DNA of 64,000 bases from Lentzea sp. NEAU-D7 (GCF_026242055.1 NZ_JAPJDL010000008.1:124001-188000); one strand, 5' to 3'. Counted from the first letter of the stretch, positions 35,239-43,632 are shown. The notes: generated from the letters alone by a model not told the origin. Numbers and translations: made by a program.

Positions 35239-35774
35239 TCACCGAGAAGCAGAAGATGATGACCGGCGAGCTCTACAAGGACTCCGACCCCGAGCTCGTC
35301 GCGGAACGCCAGGCCGCCCAGCGGCTCGTGGACGAGTTCAACGCCACCCGCTCCAGCGAGGTCGTCAAGAAGCTCTTCGGCTCCCTCGGCGAGGGCTCCT
35401 GGGTCATGCCGCGGTTCCAGTGCGACTACGGCTACCAGATCCACATGGGCTCCAACAGCTTCCTCAACTACGACGCCATCCTCATGGACTGCGCCACCAT
35501 CACCATCGGCGACGACGTCTCCATCGGTCCGCGGGCCCAGCTGCTCACCGCTCTGCACCCGATCGAGGACCACGAGGCCCGCCGTCAGCGCTTCGAGTCC
35601 GCCGCGCCCATCACCATCGGGAACAACGTGTGGCTCGGCGGCGGCGTCATCGTCTGCGCCGGCGTCACCATCGGCGACAACGCGGTCATCGGAGCCGGTA
35701 GCGTCGTCACGCGCGACATCCCGCCGCGCGTTCTGGCCGTCGGCAATCCCTGCAAGGTGATCCGTGAGCTGTGA
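35235..35774 (+). CDS. Maltose O-acetyltransferase-like hexapeptide protein
   Basis: This encodes 179 aa from ATG 35235 (ATGA overlap). An N-terminal Mac domain (MTGELYKDSDPELVAERQAAQRLVDEFN) precedes a left-handed beta-helix with hexapeptide repeats, TALHPIEDHEARR and ITIGNNVWLGGGVIVCAGVTIGDNAVIGAGSVVTRDIPP. The enzyme O-acetylates sugars from acetyl-CoA. Its place behind a DNA helicase operon looks incidental but the overlap indicates cotranscription. Confidence 0.92.
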   Translation: MITEKQKMMTGELYKDSDPELVAERQAAQRLVDEFNATRSSEVVKKLFGSLGEGSWVMPRFQCDYGYQIHMGSNSFLNYDAILMDCATITIGDDVSIGPRAQLLTALHPIEDHEARRQRFESAAPITIGNNVWLGGGVIVCAGVTIGDNAVIGAGSVVTRDIPPRVLAVGNPCKVIREL

Positions 35775-36381
35775 CGAACGTCTTCTGGAACCGCTGGTCC
35801 TGCTGGGACTGACGGTCGTGGCCCTGGTCGCGTCGGGCATCGGCCCGCACGACCGCGCCACCTGGTACCTCGAAGTGGCCCCCGTCGTCATCGGCGGGGT
35901 GCTGCTGGTGGCCACCTACCGGCGGTTCCGCCTCACCCCGCTGCTGTACCGGCTGATCTTCCTGCACGCGCTGGTGCTGGTCCTGGGCGGCCACTACACC
36001 TACGCGCGCGTGCCGGCGGGGTTCTGGGTGCAGGACTGGTTCGACCTCGCGCGCAACCACTACGACCGCTTCGCCCACTTCGTGCAGGGGTTCGTGCCGG
36101 CCGTGCTCGCCCGCGAGATCCTGCTGCGCCGGACCCCGCTGCGGCCGGGCGGGTGGCTGTTCTTCCTCGTCGTCTGCGTCTGCCTGGCCTTCAGCGCGAC
36201 CTACGAACTGGGCGAGTGGCTGGCGGCCGTGGTCGCGGGCTCCGGCGCGGACGAGTTCCTCGGCACCCAGGGCGACGTCTGGGACACCCAGTGGGACATG
36301 TTCATGGCGCTGCTCGGGGCGCTGGCCGCACAGCTGGCGCTGGGGCGGGTGCACGACCGGGAGCTCGCGCGCGGTGTCTGA
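35764..36381 (+). CDS. DUF2238 (YjdF-like) membrane protein
   Basis: This encodes 205 aa from GTG 35764, overlapping the previous gene by 11 bp. Five or six hydrophobic segments are visible. The family signature HYTYARVP, NHYDRFAHFVQGFVPAVLAREIL and LGEWLAAV...GTQGDVWDTQWDMFMALLGALAA is present. It is an integral membrane protein of unknown function with conserved acidic and His residues at the membrane face. Confidence 0.88.
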   Translation: MSCDERLLEPLVLLGLTVVALVASGIGPHDRATWYLEVAPVVIGGVLLVATYRRFRLTPLLYRLIFLHALVLVLGGHYTYARVPAGFWVQDWFDLARNHYDRFAHFVQGFVPAVLAREILLRRTPLRPGGWLFFLVVCVCLAFSATYELGEWLAAVVAGSGADEFLGTQGDVWDTQWDMFMALLGALAAQLALGRVHDRELARGV

Positions 36382-37150
36382 AAAGGCCATCGCTCACGTC
36401 GACGCCCTGTCGACCGGTGGACCCCTGCCGCGGGACCTGCGCGTCACGCTCAACTTCCACCCCGGCCGCGGCGTCCTCGATGCCCTCGTCCGCGACGGCG
36501 TCTACCGCTCCCAGTTCGAGACCGGCACCAGCAACGGCGGCCTCACCGCCCATCCGGGCGGTGCACGCTGGGAGTGGGAGAGCCGCCTGTTCGGCGGGGC
36601 CTACGACCACGCGGATCCCGCCGACCGTCCGAAGTACGGGGCGCTCAACCACCGCAGGCTCCCGCACGGCGGCGCGCCCAGGTTCGGCTCCGCACACCTG
36701 CGCCTCACCGAAGCGGTGCTCGACCGCACGACGTTCTGCTACCCCGACAGCGTCTTCGACCCCGTCGACTTCGGCACCGCGCGGCACTTCGCCCTGATCG
36801 AGCTCGCCGACGCCGACTCCCGCGACCCCCTCGACAACTACGTCGAGGCCCACGTCCACGGTCCCGTCACGCTCGACGACGTCGAGGCCGTCGTCCTGGA
36901 CCCGAGCTTCCCCGACGTCGACCTGCCGTGCGCGGTCGAACGGCACCCCGGGTTCCGGCTGTCCACACAGGACCTGCTGCGCCACGCCGGTTACCGCACA
37001 CCCGAGTCGGTCGCGTTGGGACTCGCGATAGCGCGGGACGGCCACCTCGACCCGCACGTCCTGGAGAACGCCGAAGCGCCACCGCAGGTGCTCAAACACC
37101 TGTGGCACCACCTCGCGCGCTTCGGGATCAGCTGTCCTGGACCGCGTTGA
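36374..37150 (+). CDS. DUF3626 domain protein
   Basis: This encodes 258 aa from GTG 36374, overlapping the DUF2238 gene by 8 bp. The pattern VTLNFHPGR, RDGVYRSQFETGTSNGGL, WESRLFGGAYD, KYGALNHRRLPHGGAPRFGSAHLRL and YVEAHVHGPV matches DUF3626. Conserved His and Arg residues suggest an enzyme, possibly nucleotide-handling; this is a guess. It is the last gene of the SNF2 operon and overlaps a convergent WYL regulator by 23 bp. Confidence 0.82.
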   Translation: MSEKAIAHVDALSTGGPLPRDLRVTLNFHPGRGVLDALVRDGVYRSQFETGTSNGGLTAHPGGARWEWESRLFGGAYDHADPADRPKYGALNHRRLPHGGAPRFGSAHLRLTEAVLDRTTFCYPDSVFDPVDFGTARHFALIELADADSRDPLDNYVEAHVHGPVTLDDVEAVVLDPSFPDVDLPCAVERHPGFRLSTQDLLRHAGYRTPESVALGLAIARDGHLDPHVLENAEAPPQVLKHLWHHLARFGISCPGPR

Positions 37151-38126
37151 CGGCGTAACGGCGAGCGAGGCGACGGCAGGCCTGGACGAGTTCTGGCGGG
37201 TGCAGGTCGCTGAGGTCGGTGTCGAAGGTGGCGAGGATTCCAGCGATGCCCGCCCAGGACCAGGCGCCGAGGGTGAGACGGCAGTGGCCGGCGTCCAGGT
37301 GTTCGACGACGGAGCCGCCGGGCGCCCAGCGGGCCACGACGTGCGCGGGCAGGTCGAGGCGGGCGCTGCCGGTGCACTGCCAGGCCGCGGGGGTGTCGCC
37401 GCGGTCGTGGCTGCTCATGACGAAGTGCGCGACGTCCTCACCAGGGAGCCGGCGGGGCGCGAAGGCGCGGGTGGTGTGCCGCGGGTGCAGCCGGTCCACC
37501 CGATGTACCCGCCAGTGCTGGTCGTCGAGGTCGTAGGCGACGAGGTACCACCGTCCCGCCCACACCACGAGATGGTGCGGCTCGAGCCGGCGAGCCGCCG
37601 CGAAGTCCGCTTCGCCGGGGGCGGCGCGCGTCCCGTCGGGGCGCAGGACCTCGGTGACGAGAACGCGGCGCAGACGCACGCTGTGGCCGACGGTGGTGAG
37701 CGTGGCGGTGTCGATCGGCGGTGCGGGGAACTCCCAGTAGTTGCGCAGACTGGTCAGGCGCAGGGACTCCATGGCGGCGCGGAGCGTGTCGGGCATGGCC
37801 TGCTGCAGGGTGGCCAGGGCTCTGGCGGTGTCGTCCTGCAGGCCGAACACGGAGCTGGGCGCGGTCTGCAGCGCGATGGCGATCGCGAGTGCCTGGTCGT
37901 GGTCGAACAGCAGGGGCGGCAGGGCGTGACCGGTGCCGAGCCGGTAACCGCCGTCCGGGCCGCGGACGGTCACGACCGGGTATCCGAGGTCGCGCAAGGT
38001 GTCCAGGTCACGGCGCACGGTGCGTTCGCTGACCGCGAGGCGGGCGGAGAGATCCCGCAGCCGCCACGTCCGGCGCGAGCCGAGCAGGGACAGCACTTGC
38101 AGTGCCCGGTGTGACGTGCTTGCCAT
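37128..38126 (-). CDS. WYL-domain transcriptional regulator (YafY type)
   Basis: This encodes 332 aa from ATG 38126. An HTH_11 domain (LSARLAVSERTVRRDLDTLRDLGYPV...GGYRLG) leads into a WYL domain (RRLEPHHLVVWAGRWYLVAYDLDDQHWRVHRVDRL) and a WCX extension. It is divergent from the FAD monooxygenase gene with a 101-bp gap, a common arrangement in which the regulator controls the oxygenase. Confidence 0.92.
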   Translation of the reverse strand: MASTSHRALQVLSLLGSRRTWRLRDLSARLAVSERTVRRDLDTLRDLGYPVVTVRGPDGGYRLGTGHALPPLLFDHDQALAIAIALQTAPSSVFGLQDDTARALATLQQAMPDTLRAAMESLRLTSLRNYWEFPAPPIDTATLTTVGHSVRLRRVLVTEVLRPDGTRAAPGEADFAAARRLEPHHLVVWAGRWYLVAYDLDDQHWRVHRVDRLHPRHTTRAFAPRRLPGEDVAHFVMSSHDRGDTPAAWQCTGSARLDLPAHVVARWAPGGSVVEHLDAGHCRLTLGAWSWAGIAGILATFDTDLSDLHPPELVQACRRLARRYAVNAVQDS

Positions 38127-38227
38127 CTCGTCATCGTCCCAGCAGTACTGGCCATCCGGTGTCCACCACTGCTGGCACCGTCCGCGTCGGCAGTCAAGGG
38201 TCGTTGAACGGCGGAAGGCAGTTGAGC

Positions 38228-39520
38228 ATGCGCGTTGTCGTGGTAGGAGGAGGGATCGGTGGACTCGCTCTGGGGGCGGGGCTGCGCCGCAGTGGTCACG
38301 AGGTGGTGGTGTTCGACCGGGACACCGACGTCGCCGCGACCGGCGGCTACCACATCACCCTCGACGAGCGGGCACAGTCGGCGCTGCGGCGGTTGGTGGC
38401 TCCGGAGGTCGTGCGCCGGTTGCTGGCTTCGGGCTCGGCGCTGCGCCTGCGGGACCGCGACCTGTTCTGGGACTACCGCGGCCGCGTGCTCGGACACGGC
38501 CTGGACCTGTCCGGCAGCGCGAGCATCGACGTCGACCGCATCACGCTGCGCACGCTGCTGGCGGAGGCCGTCGGCGCGGACCTCCACCTCGGACGGGCCG
38601 TGTCGGGCGTCGGCGTCGACGACCGCGGCATGCCGCGGGTCCTGTTCGCCGACGCCCCGCCGGTCACCGCAGACCTGGTGGTCGGCGCCGACGGAACCCA
38701 CTCGGTCGTGGCGCGCCACCTGGCGGCAGGCCCGACCAACCGCCCGGCCGGCATCATCGGCTTCTCCGGCCGCACCTCGCGGGCCGACCTCACCGCCGCC
38801 GAGCAGCACCGGCTGGGAACACGCTCGTCCATGGCGATCGGCCCGCGGGGCGCCGCCCTGTACGTCGGGTTCCTCGACCCGGTCGGCAACGCCGCGCTCG
38901 ACGCCCCCGAGCTGAGCGCGTCCATCACCACCGGCCCGACCTACATCTGGGGAGCGATGTTCCCCGAGTCCGCCCGGACCGACTTCCTGCGGGACCTGCA
39001 CGGCACCGCGCTGCGAACCGCGCTGCTCGACCGGTTCCGGGACCACAGGTGGGCCGGCCACACCCTGGAGGTCATCGCGCGCACCGATCCCGGCAGCGTC
39101 GCCGCGTTCCGGTTCAACGCCGCGTCGACCCGAGCCGCCGACCTCGCACCCTGGGCCGCGGGCCGCATCACCGCGCTCGGCGACGCCGTGCACGCCACGC
39201 CACCCACCGCGGGCATGGGCGCCGGCGCGGCCATCCAGGACGCCGCCGACCTGCTCGCCCAGCTCGACACCGTCCCCGACGGCGGCGCCACCGTCACCGA
39301 CGCGATCGGCCGCTACGAAGCGCAGATGCGCCGGCGCGGCGGGGAGGTCCTCTCCGCCGCAATGAGCACCGTCCGGCTGATCCTGGCCACCAACACCCCC
39401 CTCGGCGCCCTGGCCACCGCCGCGCTCTGCCCGGTCGTGGCCGCGGCCACCCGGCTTCGACGCCCACCCTCTCGTCCTGTCCGCGCGATGTCCGTCAGCG
39501 GACCGGACGCAACCCCGTGA
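38228..39520 (+). CDS. FAD-dependent monooxygenase
   Basis: This encodes 430 aa from ATG 38228 (MRVVVVGGGIGGLALGAGLRRSG). The Rossmann GGGIGG, the DG motif VVGADGTHSVVARHL and the FAD-phosphate motif ITALGDAVHATPPTAGMGAGAAIQDA place it in the PHBH-like group A hydroxylases. The usual substrate is aromatic or a polyketide-like ring. The divergent WYL gene is the probable regulator. The C-terminal 50 residues are hydrophobic and not typical of the family. Confidence 0.9.
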   Translation: MRVVVVGGGIGGLALGAGLRRSGHEVVVFDRDTDVAATGGYHITLDERAQSALRRLVAPEVVRRLLASGSALRLRDRDLFWDYRGRVLGHGLDLSGSASIDVDRITLRTLLAEAVGADLHLGRAVSGVGVDDRGMPRVLFADAPPVTADLVVGADGTHSVVARHLAAGPTNRPAGIIGFSGRTSRADLTAAEQHRLGTRSSMAIGPRGAALYVGFLDPVGNAALDAPELSASITTGPTYIWGAMFPESARTDFLRDLHGTALRTALLDRFRDHRWAGHTLEVIARTDPGSVAAFRFNAASTRAADLAPWAAGRITALGDAVHATPPTAGMGAGAAIQDAADLLAQLDTVPDGGATVTDAIGRYEAQMRRRGGEVLSAAMSTVRLILATNTPLGALATAALCPVVAAATRLRRPPSRPVRAMSVSGPDATP

Positions 39521-39528
39521 ACCTCAGT

Positions 39529-40494
39529 TCAGAGGTAGATCGACGCCAACCGGCGCACCGCCGCCGTCACCTGCTCCCGCAGCTCCCCGGGCTCCAGCAC
39601 CTCGACCTCACCGCCCAGCCGCAGCAACATCCCGGTCGCGTGCGCGATCGACTCGATCGGGATCGTCACCACGAAGCAGCCGTCGTCCTGCACGACGGAC
39701 TCCTCCGCCGCCCGCGCCACGACCGGCAGCACGTGCGACGCGAACGCCTCCCAGCCGGCGGGCGACAGCCTGATCACCGCCGACCCCGTGTACTGCCGTG
39801 CCTGGAAGTCCTCCAGCGACGCCGCCCAGTGAGCCGCGAGGTCGAACCCCTCCGGCCGCACGAACGACTCCTCCGACACGGAGGCCGCCTGGATCTGCGA
39901 GACCCGGTACGTGGAGATCCGCGTCGAGCCCTGCGCGACCAGGTACCAGCGCCCCGCCTTCAGCACGAGGCCCAACGGACGCAGCACACGCGTCACGTCC
40001 TCGGGCGCGCGCCACCGCCGGTAGCTGACCTCCAGCAGCCGCTCCCGCCACACCGCGTCGGCCACGACCCCCAGGAACGGCGAGCGCTCCGCGTCGTAGT
40101 ACCAGGCGGGCGCGTCGAGGTGGAACCGCGTGGCCATCCGCGAGGCCCGGTCGCGCATCGGCGACGGCAACGCCGCCATCAGCTTGAGCTGCGTCGCCGC
40201 GACGGCGTCCCCGAGGCCCAGCTCCGCCGCCGGCCCCGGCAGCCCGGCCAGGAACAGCGACTCCGCTTCCTGCTCGGTCAGGCCGGTCAGCCGGGTGCGG
40301 TAGCCGTCGAGCAGCTGGTAGCCCCCGGACGGGCCCGCGTCGCCGTACAGCGGCACCCCGGCCGCGTGCAGCGACTCCACGTCCCGGTAGATCGTGCGGA
40401 CCGACACCTCCAGCTCGTCGGCCAGCGCCTGCGCCGTCATGCGCCCCTTGCTCTGCAGCAGGAGCAGCAACGACACCAATCGACTCGCGCGCAC
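39529..40494 (-). CDS. WYL-domain transcriptional regulator
   Basis: This encodes 321 aa from GTG 40494 (VRASRLVSLLLLLQSKGRM); a GTG slightly upstream is possible. The HTH (MTAQALADELEVSVRTIYRDVESLHAAGVPLYGDAGPSGGYQLL) and WYL core (VLKAGRWYLVAQGSTRISTYRVSQI) are intact. The inverted repeat CTGACA-N5-TGTCAG lies between it and the divergent gene at 40544, its probable target. Confidence 0.92.
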   Translation of the reverse strand: MRASRLVSLLLLLQSKGRMTAQALADELEVSVRTIYRDVESLHAAGVPLYGDAGPSGGYQLLDGYRTRLTGLTEQEAESLFLAGLPGPAAELGLGDAVAATQLKLMAALPSPMRDRASRMATRFHLDAPAWYYDAERSPFLGVVADAVWRERLLEVSYRRWRAPEDVTRVLRPLGLVLKAGRWYLVAQGSTRISTYRVSQIQAASVSEESFVRPEGFDLAAHWAASLEDFQARQYTGSAVIRLSPAGWEAFASHVLPVVARAAEESVVQDDGCFVVTIPIESIAHATGMLLRLGGEVEVLEPGELREQVTAAVRRLASIYL

Positions 40495-40504
40495 GCGGCA
40501 CACA

Positions 40505-40521
40505 CTGACACACCCTGTCAG
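40505..40521. promoter_or_regulatory. Operator candidate for the WYL regulator
   Basis: CTGACA-CACCC-TGTCAG, perfect 6-bp arms, lies 11 nt upstream of the regulator start and 23 nt upstream of the divergent ATG at 40544. Confidence 0.55.
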
Positions 40522-40543
40522 GGTTAGCTCATACGTTCGACCC

Positions 40544-41020
40544 ATGGCTTTCTACGAGAAGCAGCTGGCGGTCAGGGAACCGCTGGTCGTCGCCGGCAGA
40601 CACGTCAAGCGCTACGAGGTGGTCACCCCGGGCTTGGAGATCAACGACGACATCCGCGACGCCGCCTACGCGTTCCTGCCGCGGATCTACCCGGACTTCG
40701 AGGACCCGACCCCGCCCGCCACCGTCACGGTCCTGCACCGCAGCGCGGCCGGCATGTACCTCAACGCCTACAACTGGGTCTGGGACAACGTCCTGCACTG
40801 CCGCACCGCCGTGTCCGGCGACCAGCCGTTCCTCGGCTCGACCGACCCCGACCTCACGCACTTCACCGTCATCCCGAAGGACCTCATCGGCTGCGTCTGG
40901 GAGCTCCCGCCGCTGGCCCACGAACGCACGGCATGGGTGCGACACGTGCTGGAACCGGACACGCCGGACTTCGAGGGCTACCTCGGCGACGTCATGGCCG
41001 AAGGGCTCGTGGGCCGATGA
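40544..41020 (+). CDS. Hypothetical protein next to WYL regulator
   Basis: This encodes 158 aa from ATG 40544 (MAFYEKQLAVREPLVVAGRHVKRYEV). It has no signal or membrane segment. Aromatic-rich blocks (AAGMYLNAYNWVWDNVLHCRTA; HFTVIPKDLIGCVWELPPLAHERTAWVRHVL) suggest a compact soluble fold that could bind a hydrophobic ligand. I recognise no family. Its divergent placement with the WYL regulator suggests an inducible function. Confidence 0.75.
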   Translation: MAFYEKQLAVREPLVVAGRHVKRYEVVTPGLEINDDIRDAAYAFLPRIYPDFEDPTPPATVTVLHRSAAGMYLNAYNWVWDNVLHCRTAVSGDQPFLGSTDPDLTHFTVIPKDLIGCVWELPPLAHERTAWVRHVLEPDTPDFEGYLGDVMAEGLVGR

Positions 41021-41085
41021 GCGAGGAGTGGCAGGGGGCTGCTTCCCGCTGAAAACAGGTGGACGGCGGCGTTAGGTTCGCAGGC

Positions 41086-41589
41086 ATGACCACTCCGGAA
41101 TCCGTCGTGCGCGCGCTGGCCGAACCCACGAGACTGCGGGCGTTCGCCGCCGTCGTCCTCGGCGCGGGCACCCTGGCCGACGTCGCCGCCGCCTCCGGGC
41201 TGAAGGTCAAGGACGCCGGCACCGCGCTGCGCAAGCTCCGCGAGGCCGGGCTGGTCGAAGGTGAACCGGCCCGGCCCGCCGACCTCAAACCGCTCGCGGC
41301 GACGCTCACCGAGGCGATGCCCGCCGACGGGCTCGCCCCGTTCGTCCGCAGCGACAAGCTCATCTCGCTGCCGGTCGCCCACGAACGCCGCCGCAAGATC
41401 CTCGAACACGTCGCCGCGCACGCCTTCACCGCGCGCACCTACTACGAGGAGAAGGAGATCAACGAGCGGCTCGCGGCGTGGTGCGACGGGGGAGAGGTCG
41501 ACCACGTCACCATCCGCCGTTACCTCGTCGACCTCGGCCTGCTCGAGCGAGGCGGCGGCCTGTACCAGGCTCAACCCCTGCCGATGTAA
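41086..41589 (+). CDS. DUF2087 transcriptional regulator
   Basis: This encodes 167 aa from ATG 41086. An ArsR-like winged helix (VVRALAEPTRLRAFAAVVLGAGTLADVAAASGLKVKDAGTALRKLREAGLVEG) is followed by a DUF2087 domain (RRRKILEHVAAHAF...YYEEKEINERLAAWCDGGEVDHVTIRRYLVDLGLLERGGGLYQ). Such proteins are presumed DNA-binding regulators. The disturbed region with IS-like remnants starts immediately downstream. Confidence 0.88.
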   Translation: MTTPESVVRALAEPTRLRAFAAVVLGAGTLADVAAASGLKVKDAGTALRKLREAGLVEGEPARPADLKPLAATLTEAMPADGLAPFVRSDKLISLPVAHERRRKILEHVAAHAFTARTYYEEKEINERLAAWCDGGEVDHVTIRRYLVDLGLLERGGGLYQAQPLPM

Positions 41590-41609
41590 GGCATCGCCGT
41601 CGCCATCAC

Positions 41610-41953
41610 GGTCATCGGGATTCCTCTGTGGATACCCCGGCCTCCAGGCCGGGGAGCAACGGACCCTGCGGAGCAGGACGAGGACGGTTTCGCCTCCAGG
41701 GCGAAAGACCGTCGTCTGATTCCCAGGTTGGGCAGTTGGTGGAGCGGCTTGTAGAGTTGTCGCGTCTGGTCGGCGACAGTCAAGTTGGCCGGGCCTACCG
41801 CCGGGCTGGTGGGATGTCAGGTCTGTGGAGCTCGTGTAGGACCGTGGGCGGTGCACCGTCCCTTGCTGGTAATCCAGGCGGCATCGGGCTGCGAAGCAGA
41901 AAACTCGACCCGCGAGGGAAGAATCTTCCCGCTTGAGCTGGGAGAGAGGTCAA
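41610..41953 (+). mobile_element. Remnant right end of an IS200/IS605-family (TnpB) element
   Basis: This stretch is unlike its neighbours in codon use. It contains three hairpins: CCCCGGC-N6-GCCGGGG (41635-41654), a bulged 12-bp stem (41683-41713) and GGGAAG-AAT-CTTCCC, ending in GGGAGAGAGGTCAA at 41953. That last arrangement, a hairpin followed by a GGTCAA-like terminus, recalls the right end and omega-RNA 3' scaffold of TnpB elements. A plus-strand frame (41785-41967) ends [17 protein letters not shown], similar to the tails of actinomycete TnpB proteins as I remember them. No catalytic TnpB core remains. The left boundary is uncertain. Confidence 0.5.
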
Positions 41954-42187
41954 CCCGGCGTTGTTGAACAACACGTCGACACGGCCGATGTGTCGCGCGA
42001 CGACCGAGTCCTCACGCGACACATCGGCCGGCCCCCCGAGCGCCCAGTCCGGGACTCCCGCTGCGGGGGCGGGCCGCGCGTCCTCGCGCCGGCCCGCCAG
42101 CGCCACCTGGAACCCCGCCGCCAGCAGGGTTCGCGCCGCCGCGCGCCCCACCCCGGAACCCGCTCCCGTCACGACCGCGACTGCCAT
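41954..42187 (-). pseudogene. Truncated short-chain dehydrogenase/reductase
   Basis: From ATG 42187, with AGGGGAG upstream, 78 codons encode the N-terminal half of an SDR: the cofactor motif [24 protein letters not shown] and the NNAG motif of VDVLFNNAG. Similarity stops exactly at 41954, where the sequence changes into the IS-like segment. The catalytic Tyr-Lys half is absent and I do not find it nearby. It is therefore a disrupted gene, with read-through into foreign sequence. Confidence 0.8.
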
Positions 42188-42247
42188 CGGTGATCTCCCC
42201 TCGATCCAGCGATTGCCTGAAGTGTCCCGTGTGGAGTACCTACAGGT

Positions 42248-42475
42248 GTGGAGTGCGAAGAGGACACCTGCCTGCTGTGCGCGGGGTCCGGAACCATGTC
42301 GTGGCAGCAACCCGTTCCCGGTCCGCAAGGCCTTGTGCTGCACGAGATGTCGCATCCGTGCCCGCGCGGGTGCTCCGGCTGGTGGAAGCTCCCGCACGGG
42401 GAAAGCAGAGGCATCGTCGCAGGCAATGTCGCACGCGCCAACGAGATTCCGGCCGGACCGCCCTCCCAGGCCTGA
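42248..42475 (+). CDS. Putative small zinc-ribbon protein
   Basis: This encodes 75 aa from GTG 42248. The beginning, [15 protein letters not shown], and the later [12 protein letters not shown] give a CxxC...CPxxC pattern with CxG turns as in DnaJ-type or other zinc ribbons. The C-terminal third shows no such pattern. There is no convincing ribosome-binding site, so I am only moderately sure it is translated. A second ORF of the same type lies 98 bp downstream. Confidence 0.45.
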   Translation: MECEEDTCLLCAGSGTMSWQQPVPGPQGLVLHEMSHPCPRGCSGWWKLPHGESRGIVAGNVARANEIPAGPPSQA

Positions 42476-42572
42476 TCACCGAGCGTGAACGATGGGGATC
42501 ACCCATTATTGCCAGGAGGGTCCCTGCTTGGCGGATGCGGCCACTTGGAGTAGAAGCGGACACTGTTCTTCT

Positions 42573-42668
42573 GTGAAGGAGTGCAGCCGTTGCCTTGGTT
42601 CCGGGCTCAACGAGGACCGGTCCGCCTGCCGGGTCTGCGGAGGCCTGGGGCAGGTTCCGGACCGATAG
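42573..42668 (+). CDS. Very small zinc-finger-like protein
   Basis: This encodes 31 aa from GTG 42573: CSRCLGSG, a short linker, then CRVCGGLG. This is a complete CxxCxG...CxxCxG pair, the DnaJ-type zinc-binding pattern, with no rest of a DnaJ. Such mini-ribbons exist in actinomycetes but are rarely annotated. The alternative is chance, which two well-spaced CxxCxG motifs make less likely. Confidence 0.45.
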   Translation: MKECSRCLGSGLNEDRSACRVCGGLGQVPDR

Positions 42669-42680
42669 CTGTCGCAGGGC

Positions 42681-42968
42681 CTATTTCTTCGTCATCAAGG
42701 TCGGGCCGAGGATCCGGCGGGCCAACCGCCGGGTCAGCGACTTGGGCTTGGCCGCCGCCGCGGGAGTGGCCGCGGGCGCAGCCGCCGGAGCAGGTGCTGG
42801 TGGAGTGGCCACCGCGGGTGCGGGCGTCACCGGGGACACCCCCGGAATCGTCGCCGCGTCCTGCTCCGGGATCGTGATCTTCGCGAACACCTGGGTCTCC
42901 GCCTCGACATTGCCGGGCTGCTTCTGCTCGATCGGCACGGCGAAGATCTTGCCATCGGCGCCATTCAC
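42681..42968 (-). CDS. Ala/Pro-rich hypothetical protein with basic C-terminus
   Basis: This encodes 95 aa from GTG 42968; the start is uncertain. It begins VNGADGKIFAVPIEQKQPGNVEAETQVFAKITIPEQD, continues into an Ala/Pro repeat region and ends with a basic helix (KPKSLTRRLARRILGPTLMTKK). No domain recognised. It is divergent from the ECF sigma factor at 43054, 85 bp away. It might bind a membrane or nucleic acid through the basic tail. Confidence 0.5.
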   Translation of the reverse strand: MNGADGKIFAVPIEQKQPGNVEAETQVFAKITIPEQDAATIPGVSPVTPAPAVATPPAPAPAAAPAATPAAAAKPKSLTRRLARRILGPTLMTKK

Positions 42969-43053
42969 GCCTCGAATGAGGGGCGGCTCCCTCCCGGCCG
43001 GGTGACGCGCGTCACGCAGCACACTGCCCTGTGACGGCCCCAGGCGGAGTGTG

Positions 43054-43632
43054 ATGACTGAGACGACCGAGCGCGCGAACGTCGGGCCGCCCGACACGCG
43101 GCTCTGGGAACAGATCGCGAAAGGCGACCACGCCGCGTTCACCGAGCTGTTCGAACGCCACGCCGAAGCGGTCTGGAACTACGCCTACCGCCTGACCGCG
43201 TCCTGGTCACAGGCCGAGGACCTGCTCTCCGCGACGTTCCTGACGGCGTGGCGCAAGCGCGGCGACGCCCAGCTGGTGCGCGACTCGGCGCTGCCGTGGC
43301 TCTACGCGGTGACCGCGAACCGCGCCCGCACCGAATGGCGGGCCTCGCGCAGAGCCCTGCGGCTGGTCACGAAGCTGACCCCGCAGGACGAACGCGACCA
43401 CGCCGACGAGGTCGCCGCCCGCACCGACGCCCAGCGCCGGCTGGTCCAGGTGGTGGCCGCCATCGCGAAGCTGCCCGCCTCCGAACGCGAGATCGCCCAG
43501 CTCTGCCTGCTCGGCGACGTGTCCACCGCCGACGCCGCCGCGCTCCTCGGCATCGCCGAGTCGAGCGTGCGCGCCCGCGTCTCCCGCACCCGCGCCCGGC
43601 TGCGCGACCTGACCCCCGAGGACAACGGATGA
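43054..43632 (+). CDS. ECF-family RNA polymerase sigma factor
   Basis: This encodes 192 aa from ATG 43054 (a GTG directly before it would add one residue). Region 2 (HAAFTELFERHAEAVWNYAYRLTASWSQAEDLLSATFLTAWRKRG) and region 4 (KLPASEREIAQLCLLGDVSTADAAALLGIAESSVRARVSRTRARLRDL) are complete. Its stop overlaps the ATG of a membrane protein gene by 4 nt, the usual layout for a sigma factor and its regulator. Confidence 0.92.
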   Translation: MTETTERANVGPPDTRLWEQIAKGDHAAFTELFERHAEAVWNYAYRLTASWSQAEDLLSATFLTAWRKRGDAQLVRDSALPWLYAVTANRARTEWRASRRALRLVTKLTPQDERDHADEVAARTDAQRRLVQVVAAIAKLPASEREIAQLCLLGDVSTADAAALLGIAESSVRARVSRTRARLRDLTPEDNG

